This document shows positions 56,109 through 64,000 of a stretch of DNA of 64,000 nucleotides, piece by piece (position 1 is the first letter of the stretch; each line of letters opens with the position of its first letter). The stretch is taken from NCBI GenBank assembly GCA_014529385.2, contig CM043947.1:121346891-121410890 (forward strand). Reading direction: 5' to 3'. The notes beneath the pieces were generated by a model. The model made no database searches. It saw only the letters and a program-made list of their open reading frames with translations, and was not told the origin of the DNA. The position numbers and the translations under genes were made by a program. This DNA comes from Adiantum capillus-veneris. Taxonomy: Eukaryota > Streptophyta > Polypodiopsida > Polypodiales > Pteridaceae.

Positions 56109-57085
56109 TTAGATTGATCTTATGCTCGACTCCTTTAGCTCCTTGCAACTCTGTATATTCAGTGGCAAATAGCTTTGGAAACTCTGTAAACATGTCTTCA
56201 TACTCCTTTTTTCTGTTTCTATCAAGTCCTCTCCTAGCATGCTCCTTACATTCACTTTGGCAGGCTCTACAATTGCTTTTGGACTCTCCTTCTCCTCCTT
56301 GACCTTCACATCATGCATCGATGCTTCCTTTTCAACACTTATCCCAAAAAGATCAAGACATAATTGCATCAAGCCTTCCTCTACACTTTCTTCTGATGAT
56401 GTAGACGAAGCATCACTATCGTATGATGTGGTTTCCGTTGAATCCGTATCTTGCATCTCTACTAGGGGCTATGTACAGCTCTCATGTGTCTTCATGTTGT
56501 AGACAATGGTCCTTCCTTTCTCTTTGTCGGGGATGGTGATCAAGCCCGTGCCCCAATCCTGCTTAGCACCAAGGGTATAATCAATGGCCTCCCTAAAATG
56601 ATTGGATACGCATTCTCACCTGCTTGCATCATGTAGCAATCAACCAAGCACTCAATCCCCAAGTCTTTTATCTTCACATCTTCAGCTATTCCAAGACACC
56701 TTGCCTTTTTGTGGTTGGCCATCCTCATATGGATCAAAGCATTCACTGACATCTTAACGCCTGCTTCCTTCATGATAGCCTCGGTCATGACACACACCTG
56801 GGCACCACCATCCACATATGCTTGCACTTCCGTCTTCTTTCCCAGCATAGCTTCAACTATTAGCACCATATCCATTGGGTGACCAACCCTCAAAGATGAC
56901 ACCATGCTTTGACGCTTTTCCTTCTTGGAAGGAAGCCACGTACTCAACACATTGGTCCACTGCCTCCTCAATTTAGCATTCAAAGCACCAACTGACCAAA
57001 AGATATATTTGCCTTTTGATTTCATATGTCGTCGCAATATCATAGTCTTCAACACCTTGGCCAAGGAGGTAGTCCTTTGGACCAA
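56109..57085 (-). pseudogene. Protease of K with acidic spacer
   Basis: VQAYVDGGAQVCVMTEAIMK (D-G-G, about 56810), HMRMANHKKARCLGIAEDVK, AYPIILGRPLI (about 56600). After a frameshift, an acidic spacer (SDASSTSSEESVEEGLM, 56456-56390) leads to RT. The upstream linker (57085-56900) is basic. Confidence 0.82.
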
Positions 57086-57232
57086 TTTTCCTTCTTGTCG
57101 CCTCTTGCTACTTTCTGGTTTGTCTTCTACCTTAGCCTTTCCTTTCCTTGCTCTTGTTTCCCTCTCTTCTTCTGTCTCTTTCTCCCTATCATCCTAGCTC
57201 TCGTATTGGCCATAACATCCACATCTTGATGC

Positions 57233-57490
57233 TCAAAGGGTAATGATGTTGAAAGCCCTACCTTCTCCATTTGCAGGCAACGGTTGCGGTTGTTGTTGCG
57301 GCGGCGGTGCTTCTAGTGCCCGTTCTTGATTATTTTCTTCTATTCTTCCTCGACCACGTCCATATAGGGGGTATATCCCTCCTCTCTCTCTTGGTGGTTC
57401 AGGACAATCAGGGGCGTAATGACCCTCTTCATCACAATTGTAGCATCTTCCTTGAGCCTTCGTCCCCTGCCTCCCCTCCCAGCTGGCCAT
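57233..57490 (-). pseudogene. Gag C-terminal part of K with intact zinc knuckle
   Basis: GRCYNCDEEGHYAPDCPEPP is a canonical C-X2-C-X4-H-X4-C knuckle, the reference for the damaged knuckles of A and B. GRGRG and Q/P-rich sequence follow. The N-terminal capsid part expected at 57500-58500 was not recognised. Confidence 0.78.
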
Positions 57491-58672
57491 CTTCTCTTGG
57501 TTCCTTATTAATTCTTTATGTTAATTCATTCCATGAAACTGACCAGCATCATGCAAATGAACCGGAAGCCGAAACACGGAATCAGGACCTTGACACCACT
57601 CGATCCACTCTATCACCTGTTGTTTTGGCTGGACACCTTGGTTGCACCACTCTGGCTTAAGCGTGTTTGGAGTGTGTTCCACATCTTGCTTCCTCCTTGG
57701 CTTTTTTGCTTTTCGCTCTTGACCTCACAATTTCTCACCAGCATGCTCTTCAAAATGTATCCTGACTCATCTTATCGTATTTGCGACTCCATCTCTTTCA
57801 TGGGATTACAGATCTTAATGTGGTGACATGATTTGCAGACAACCTTGTGCTTAGCACTTATAACTGGATTGGACAATCCTGCTCCTGCGGCTCATGAATC
57901 TTTAGGATAATTTCTCTTGATTGTTGAAGGTTCATCCTTAGGATGCTTTATGTATTTGCTCACTTGAAAAAGCCTTTCTAAAATTCACTATCAATCTTTG
58001 TTGCAACATCTCTTCATGACAAATCTTGCTTCTTATCTTCTTAATATTTGTTAGCGCCATTCACCTTTCGTTAGGTAGTTTTGTTTCTACAACCTGTCAA
58101 AAATTCTCAGCTCTCATCTATTTTATTCCATGTTCTGCCTTGTTTCTTTTTGTACTTGTTTCTGGGTCTTCATTAAATTCTTCTCTGTTTCCTTCTTCTT
58201 TGAGTCTCTCTCATTTGAGGGCAATACAAGTGGGATAATGGTTTGCTGGTTTACGTCATTCAGGCACGTTGTTGCATCGGTCACTGTGGTTTGATTTCTT
58301 CTATCTCGATTTGTCCATACAGGGGTATATCCTTCAGTCCCACTCTTCACATCATACATCTTCTCCCTCCTAAATCTTGTCTCTCTTCTGTGAGTCATTA
58401 TGCAATTTTGAAGACTGATATGGCAAATCTTTGAAATGTTGCTTCTCTCTTTATGCATGTACATTCCACAATGATTTGAAGTCTTTCACATCAATTCCAA
58501 ACACTCTTCTCTACATACAAGACATCTTAATTTCTTCATAACAATTGAACCAAAGGATTGTTGCAAAAATTTTGCTAACCTCTCAATTTTGCACAACCAC
58601 ATTTCAAAGGTGTCACAACAAATGTCTAACTTCTCTTCCGCTCCACCAGAGGGGCATTGAATGAAATAGGAT
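57491..58672 (-). other. Leader and missing Gag N-terminus of K
   Basis: Short frames only on both strands, no similarity to the Gag starts of A or C. ATGCCCCTCTGGTGGAG on the minus strand, about 16 nt after the 5' LTR (near 58640-58656), may be a decayed version of the A/C primer site. Confidence 0.45.
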
Positions 58673-59925
58673 GATGGAGTGTCATCCAAGAAGATGTCCG
58701 TCACACTGGCACATACCCAGAGCAACTCAAGTCTAACACTAAGCTCAATTTACTTGAATTCTGTTACCTCACACATAAGAAAAAAATGTCAAAAAACCAC
58801 ACACAACATCAATTAATCCTCAACTCCCCAACTAACTCTACCCAAAACGCCTCGACCGACGCCCTTGCCTGCCCGTAGACACTACAAGGTGAGTCGAGGT
58901 GATCAACACTTGAAATCACACTTGATGGTGACCAAAATATACAAGAAAAACCATCAAAAAACCAAAAACTCCAGCCACAAAAGGCCACTCTCAAACCATT
59001 GCAAAAGTTTCACCAAACTCCACTCTGTTGGACCCTTTGGAGTAGCGCCAACCCTAATGGCACCGATACAGGGTCACATAGTCTTGCAGAAAGCCGCACC
59101 TTCTTCCCTAAATTCCTTGCACACACACATCCATGGAAACCTCAGAACTTCCATAGACTCTCCCAAGTGCAAAATTGAAGAGATAAAGCTCTCATTCACT
59201 CCTCCACACACTCGAAAACAGGACGGGAACGCAACGGGACTGCACTAGACCACCTGTAGGAACCCTGCTTCCTCCCACACACAGAGGGGTCAAAGTGTTG
59301 ATATTGCTCTTCAAAAGTATCCCCTCAGCTGGAACCATCACGGCACCGTGAGTGATGTGGCAATTTGAAGCCATTTCACACCCTTTTTTGACCTTTTTTT
59401 GCCCTATTTTGACCAGTTTTGACCCCCGGAGGGCATTTTTCGCAGGAAAACCCCCAAACGGACTCCAAAATTCACCAAATTTTGCACGCTTGATCCTCGA
59501 TACCCAAAGCACATTTCTACATCCCCACATTCCACTTTTGACCACTTCTAGGGCGATGCACGCATCACCGCAGATCAGGCGCCGCAAATAGACAGTTACC
59601 ACATGTGTCAAACTTCTCCAGCGGGATGAGAGTACCCACACTTGTCACTTGCATTATTTACATTCTAGAAAGCTCAAAAACATTATCTAGAACCAAAATA
59701 AGCCACCTAAAACCATATCCAAGGCCCCGATACCCTATACGAGCATGTACATGTGTTCCACTGCTAGCGCACGAACCTGACTATTCACAATGTGTACACA
59801 TTGCATCTTTTTTTGAACTTGAAACCACTTTGCAAAGATCCCAAATGCATGTATTTACATCTTTTTGTACATATGACCATGCATATAAACGCTACTTTGT
59901 ACACGTCAAAAGCGGTCTATCATCG
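58673..59925 (-). repeat. 5' LTR of K
   Basis: 1253 bp, counting the last base as LTR with A changed to G. Near-identical to 51950-53031 over most of its length, with scattered indels toward 58700-58860. Confidence 0.85.
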
Positions 59926-59929
59926 CCAC

Positions 59930-61060
59930 TAGGAGGGACCATTACCCCTTGCCATATTCAAAACATGTGCTTGAAAGAGTTGCAGGGAAGGAAGCTTATA
60001 GCTATTTAGATGGGTACTCTGGCTACAATCAAATCACACTTGCACTGGAGGACCAGCTAAAATAGCCTTTAAAACCGAATTTGGAGTGTTCGCATTTCGT
60101 GTTATGGCTTTGGCTTAACCAATGCCCCTGCTACCTTTCAAAGATTAATAAACACTGCTTTTAGAGAATATTTGAGGGAGGTTTTGTGAAGCTTTCTTAG
60201 ATGACCTTTGTGTTTATTCCTCTTGGAAAGAATGTCTGTCATGCTTACAAAAAGTGTTTGAGAAGTGTAGATTGTATCGCATCTCCTTAAACCCTTTCAA
60301 ATGCCAATTTTGGGTTAAACATGGAGTCATTTTAGGGCATATAGTGTCCAAAAATGGGATTTCCATAGATGAGAGCAAAATTAAATCCATTGCTGAATTG
60401 CCACCACCTACAAACTATAAAGGCGTTCAAAGGTTCATAGGCCATGTTGGTTATTACCGACGGTTTATTTTAAACTTTGCCGAGATAGCTCGTCCTTTGT
60501 ACAAGCTTCTTATTGAGTTCCAATGGACTGCGGAGTGTGACTATGCTTATGAGTCATTGAAAAAGACCTTGACTAGCACTCCTATTCTATGAGTGCACGA
60601 TTGGAATGTAATTTTTCATGTGCATATTGATGCATCGAACTTTGCTATTGGGTGTGTTCTAGCTCAACCAAGAGAACATAAATTGGACTACCCCATTAGC
60701 TTTGCAAGTCGTCAATTGAATGATGCGGAGAGAAACTACACCACTACAGAGCGAGAAGGTTTAGGTATGATTTATGCAGTGAATAAATTTCGCTACTATC
60801 TTCTGGCCAACAAGTTTGTGTTCTATATTGATCATCAAGCCTTGTTGTATCTAGTAAATAAACCTTATTCCACGGGAAGAATTACACGATGGTTGTTAAT
60901 TCTTCTTGAGTTTGATTTTACTGTTGTGGTGAGACCTGGTAAAAGACATGTCATGGCGATCATTTGTCTCGCATACCCAATGGTGAAGCCCCTACTGGAA
61001 TCGATGATGAGTTGCCCGATACTTCTCTATTCCTAGTCGAAACCATACCTGAATGGAGTG
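59930..61060 (+). pseudogene. RT (second part) and RNase H of G
   Basis: It resumes at RRDHYPLPY; LERVAGKEAYSYLDGYSGYN; stop and frameshifts around 60060-60180; FLDDLCVYS (F-L-D-D, about 60195). Thumb: VILGHIVSKNGISIDESKI, IGHVGYYRRFI. RNase H (60593-60960): HVHIDASNFAIGCVLAQ, TTEREGLGMIYAV, FYIDHQALLYL. One TGA at 60590. Matches F more than the Tat elements. Confidence 0.82.
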
Positions 61061-61860
61061 AGAAGATTGTGAACTTTCTAGTTAATGGTTTTCTACCCAA
61101 AGAGCTTCGTACAGACATAGCTCGAAAACTGTTAAAATAATGTGAACCTTACTCTCTCATTGCAGGAACTCTCTACAGGCTAGTGAAGGATGATATTCTT
61201 AGACGTTGTGCCCGTGAGGATGAGTATTTATACATACTGAAAGAAGCCCACATGGGTATAGCCGGAGGACATTTCTCAGGGGAACTAACAACCAGAAGGT
61301 GTTGCAATCAAGCTATTGGTGGCCAACCTTATTTAAGGATTCATCACTTTTTGCAAAAGGATGTGATGAATGCCAATGTTACAAGATCACACAACGAAAG
61401 GACAGGATGTCCTTACATCCTATTAAAGTGACTCAACCATTTGAAACACACAGATTGGGATTTAAAGCTTACATCAGCTCTATGGGCTTATCGTATCGTA
61501 AAAGTTGCCATTAACTGCACACCGTTTAAGATGGTGTATGGCCAAGAAGCGGTTATGCCATGGGAGTTTGTCGTTCCTAGTCTTCGAGTAGCTTCTCAAG
61601 AAGATTGGGATGGTAACCCCTTAGTTGAGCGATTATATATCCTTGAAAGGCTAGATGAAGAGAGGCAATTAGTTGTGCCAAATGCACTTGTGGAGAAAGA
61701 TAGGAGGAAGAACAAAGATATCAATGTTGGTGATAAAGTCCTTATGTATGGAGTGCGTAACGAAAAGAAAAAGTTGAAATATGTGTGGAGACTCTTGATG
61801 GAGTTGAAACCATTGGATTCCTCAATGGGAGCAAATTTAAAAGATACTATGATCCTTTAA
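61061..61860 (+). pseudogene. Integrase of G lacking its catalytic core
   Basis: Zinc region: TLYRLVKDDILRRCAREDEY, EAHMGIAGGHFSGE, WWPTLF, CDECQCYK (two frames). At about 61440 it jumps from QPFE to WDLKLTSALWAYR, which lies after the catalytic Glu in related integrases. All three D-D-E residues are therefore deleted. The C-terminal region (GDKVLMYGVRNEKKKLK) remains. Confidence 0.75.
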
Positions 61861-61941
61861 GCCAAGAGAATCTACATGCCATCCATACAAAAAAGGCATC
61901 CAAGGCACAAACAGAATTGAAGAAGATACAACTTAGCTCAA

Positions 61942-63130
61942 GTGGAGGCTAAGGAGCGACAACAACGCATAAGGCAAAAGCGAGAGGCTAACCTTGGAGT
62001 CACACATACATTCCACGTTGAAACCGACAAGGATTGGTTGGACTCTGACACACCTCTACGATACCCTATTGAGCTAAACAACACCTATGGAAAAGTGCTA
62101 TATAACGCCTTATTGGACACTGGTGCTAAATATAATCTGCTATCATATGGGGTGTGGTTTCAGTTAGGGAAGCCACCTCTATCTGAGAGTATTATCCAAG
62201 TCAAGGGTGTCAACGAGAAAAAAACTTCCGTTTTTGGAATCTGGCACACTTATGTCAGTTATGACAATGGGGTTGTAGCTCAAGACTTTTTGGTCATGCC
62301 TATTGAAACTATGGAGGTCATATAAATCTAGGACACACGTGGATGATAGCCACAAAATGCGCTATTGTTTGGGGTACAGGGGATGTCACAACACAGAAAC
62401 CAACTCTTAGCCCTGCCACTCAAGCCATACTCCAAAACATTGCATGTCCAAGAGGTTGAACCGTATGTCCCCATAGCCCAAGTCTCTAGAGCTTCAACTG
62501 ATGTAGTTGAAATAAAGCTTGAGACACAAAAGACCCATCCCAATATAACAAAGAAAACATACAAGTGGGTCCCTAAAGCTTCTTTAGCAACCATAGCCAG
62601 TGCTAAAAGACAGGAGCTTAGTAAGAGACGTCCCATTCTCCCCAAGAAATAAAAAAATGTTGCGTTGGATTCCTAAAAAAATATTGGAATCCCAAGGCTA
62701 CTATGAAGGAAATGATCAAATCTGGGTGCCAAAACGTAAACTGTGCTCTTACTTGTCACCAGGCCCATGTGAGCTCAATCGTGTGGCTCCAAAACAAATT
62801 GAAGATCGCGGAAAGAAAAAAATCACAGAATGTTACACACCTACTCCCGAGCTAGTTTGGGTATCAAAGAAAGAACGATTTGTTCCACCTAGCTCAAGGA
62901 CATCAAAATCAAATGAAGCTTCTTGCTCTTCGTGTAGTTCCTATACGGAAATAAAAGCTTCAACACAACCTCCACCTACCATTGTACATATCCATACAAG
63001 CAAGAAAGAGTTTGCACCTCGTGTTGTAACTTCACCACCTACAACAATGTTGCAAATTAAATCATGGGAGAGTACCTTACCACCCTTGCAACTAGATGAA
63101 CGCATAGGGTGGTCAAAAACTATTGGTTAA
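61942..63130 (+). pseudogene. Second protease-like domain and WPK-repeat ORF of G
   Basis: A 61942-62325 frame: coiled basic start (EAKERQQRIRQKREANLG), then NNTYGKVLYNALLDTGAKYN (D-T-G active site), LLSYGVWFQLGKP, AQDFLVMPIETMEV; IILGHTWMIA continues in another frame just after. Downstream (62365-63130), spaced motifs YKWVPKASL, LRWIPKKIL, IWVPKRKL and VWVSKKER, then a Ser/Cys-rich stretch. F has the same order after its integrase. A 3' ORF with a protease fold is not part of standard Ty3/gypsy layouts that I know. Confidence 0.72.
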
Positions 63131-63205
63131 AGCCTTCACCCATAACAGTTTGGAATAATTGGTTTCAAAAGGTGATGACATCATTCCAAAAGGTATGATC
63201 TACCC

Positions 63206-63219
63206 AAGGAAGGGGAGAG
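63206..63219 (+). promoter_or_regulatory. Polypurine tract of G
   Basis: AAGGAAGGGGAGAG directly precedes TGTTTGCTAACA. Arms TTTGGAAT/ATTCCAAA lie ~20-60 nt upstream, further away and weaker than in the other elements. Confidence 0.6.
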
Positions 63220-63442
63220 TGTTTGCTAACATCCATCATTCACTTGCTTCCCCCTCAACCTTCCTCCCTGACCTCTTAATCTCCAATCTTAGGGAATGTA
63301 TATATAAAGCCTTATACTCACAAAAACAAGATAAAAAAGTAAAAGAGCATGAGCCATAACACAAAATCATAAAAACACATTATGCACAAGAACACGACCC
63401 TTGTAATATTTGCACTCTCACCATCTATTTACATGTACAGAT
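63220..63442 (+). repeat. Start of the 3' LTR of G
   Basis: TGTTTGCTAACATCC after the tract, with a TATATAAA promoter-like site at 63301-63308. The LTR end is not identified: no second copy is in the window, so the right coordinate is only the edge of what I assign. Confidence 0.5.
63301..63308 (+). promoter_or_regulatory. TATA box in the LTR of G
   Basis: TATATAAA about 80 bp after the LTR start and 135 bp before the ATG of a small ORF. Confidence 0.5.
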
Positions 63443-63853
63443 ATGGCTAGTACGCTAGAGTCATCCACTCCTGCCTTGGGTGAGAGATACCCTCGTTACT
63501 TTTCACAAATTTTCCACATGGTCTTTCCGGTGCTTGCATGTGAATGGGATTGGGTAGGTACGCTAGCATGTGAGAGAAATTTCGAGGAGTTAGAATGACT
63601 GATACGTCTCTTGACCACGACGGACCCATACTTAGTAGAGAGTGTTTCTCCCATTGCACAAGCCTACCCTTTTGACCAAGATGACTATAGGTGTCTAGTG
63701 ACCTTCTTAGTAAACATGGGTACCTATGATGAAGAAGAAGATTTACATGAGTACATGAATGGCACATATGGTCTCATGGATGATGAATTTGTTTATCTCG
63801 ACGAAGAGGATAGGGGTTTAGCCTTAAATCTCTACAATATCCTATTCCCTTGA
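63443..63853 (+). pseudogene. Small acidic ORF downstream of G's LTR start
   Basis: MASTLESSTPALGERYPRYF to LALNLYNILFP, about 136 codons with one TGA at about 63597. C-terminal part acidic (TYDEEEDLHEY). No family recognised. It may lie inside the LTR, or be flanking sequence. Short length and one stop keep confidence low. Confidence 0.35.
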
Positions 63854-64000
63854 CTCTCTAGGGGAAGTGCAAATAATTAGGTTAGGGTTCCTTATGTTTT
63901 TTTAAATTGTGTTCAATAAGTGTTGGTACCTTTTTCCCAATGATGTGCCTCCTAGACGTATTCTTTGTGTTTCCTAGTGTGTACAAGAGCGTGTTGATGT

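Larger units (their letters stand above)
51809..59925 (-). mobile_element. Element K: Tat-type Ty3/gypsy element nested in G
   Basis: LTRs 51809-53031 and 58673-59925. A 4-bp duplication CCGC/CCAC (51805-51808, 59926-59929; one mismatch) flanks it. Excision rejoins RT of G in frame. Minus-strand order: 5' LTR, degenerate leader, zinc-knuckle Gag end, protease, RT, RNase H, archaeal RNase H, integrase, stem-loop and polypurine tract, 3' LTR. Protease, RT and integrase resemble copy A, but the LTRs are unrelated. Confidence 0.85.
1..64000 (+). mobile_element. Element G: fragmented host Ty3/gypsy retrotransposon
   Basis: This is the oldest unit and the target of most other insertions. Its pieces are 1-1172, 1569-1744, 15864-15873, 49046-51808 and 59930 to the 3' LTR at 63220; its 5' LTR lies outside the window and its right edge was not found. 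The pieces belong together because removing each insertion with one copy of its target duplication keeps the reading frame open through the Gag zinc-knuckle region, the Gag-Pol linker and RT. Domain order is Gag, protease, RT, RNase H, integrase, second protease-like domain, WPK-repeat region, polypurine tract, LTR. It resembles F more than the Tat elements A, C and K. Many stops and a deleted integrase core make it a non-autonomous fossil. Confidence 0.75.

Noticed and set aside
1-64000. tRNA, rRNA or 5S genes
   Set aside because: No cloverleaf, A/B box pair or rRNA segment recognised by eye; tRNA-like pieces are primer-binding sites only. A tRNAscan run would be needed to exclude them fully.

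Overview
The window is wall-to-wall plant LTR-retrotransposon sequence. No host gene, tRNA, rRNA or CRISPR array was found. A vascular plant with a large, repeat-rich genome is indicated by Ty3/gypsy elements of the Tat type (a second, archaeal-type RNase H between the RT-linked RNase H and integrase), LTRs of 1.2-2.6 kb, a Ty1/copia element primed by initiator tRNA-Met, and deep nesting. The species cannot be told from the sequence; fern, lycophyte or gymnosperm are plausible guesses only.

The layout resolves into one nest. The oldest unit is a plus-strand Ty3/gypsy element (called G here) that spans the whole window in pieces: gag at 1-1744, the gag-pol junction, protease and first half of RT at 49046-51808, and the rest of RT, RNase H, a core-deleted integrase, a second protease-like domain and the 3' end at 59930-63219, with a 3' LTR starting at 63220. 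G is broken by four insertions: a 391-bp unit (1173-1563); a tandem Tat array A/B (1745-15859, LTR-internal-LTR-internal-LTR); a giant minus-strand element F (15874-49040); and a minus-strand Tat element K (51809-59925). F is itself broken by a solo LTR (18230-19038) and by the minus-strand Tat element C (26321-41777). C's 3' LTR is broken by a nearly intact Ty1/copia element (27169-32407). Target-site duplications were read at every junction, and G's and F's reading frames continue across the points where A/B, F, C, K and the 391-bp insert sit.

Element content: A/B, C and K each have Gag with a zinc knuckle, protease with a D-G-G active-site triplet, RT with an F-[MI]-D-D box, RNase H, archaeal-type RNase H and integrase. 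All are damaged by stops, frameshifts or deletions. F and G are a different, related lineage: long N-terminal Gag, protease, RT, RNase H, integrase, then a second retropepsin-like domain followed by W-[VI]-P-K repeats. F also has a further ~1300-codon coiled-coil reading frame just before its 3' LTR. The copia element has LTRs differing at 1 of 322 positions and a gag-pol frame broken by a single TAG.

Most worth a second look: a stem-loop directly upstream of the polypurine tract in A, K, C, F and the copia element; the extra protease-like domain after integrase in F and G; the coiled-coil ORF of F with four copies of a perfect palindrome and a 210-bp-arm foldback upstream of it; a duplicated hairpin/polypurine module inside F; and 4-bp target duplications for all three Tat insertions against 5 bp for the others.
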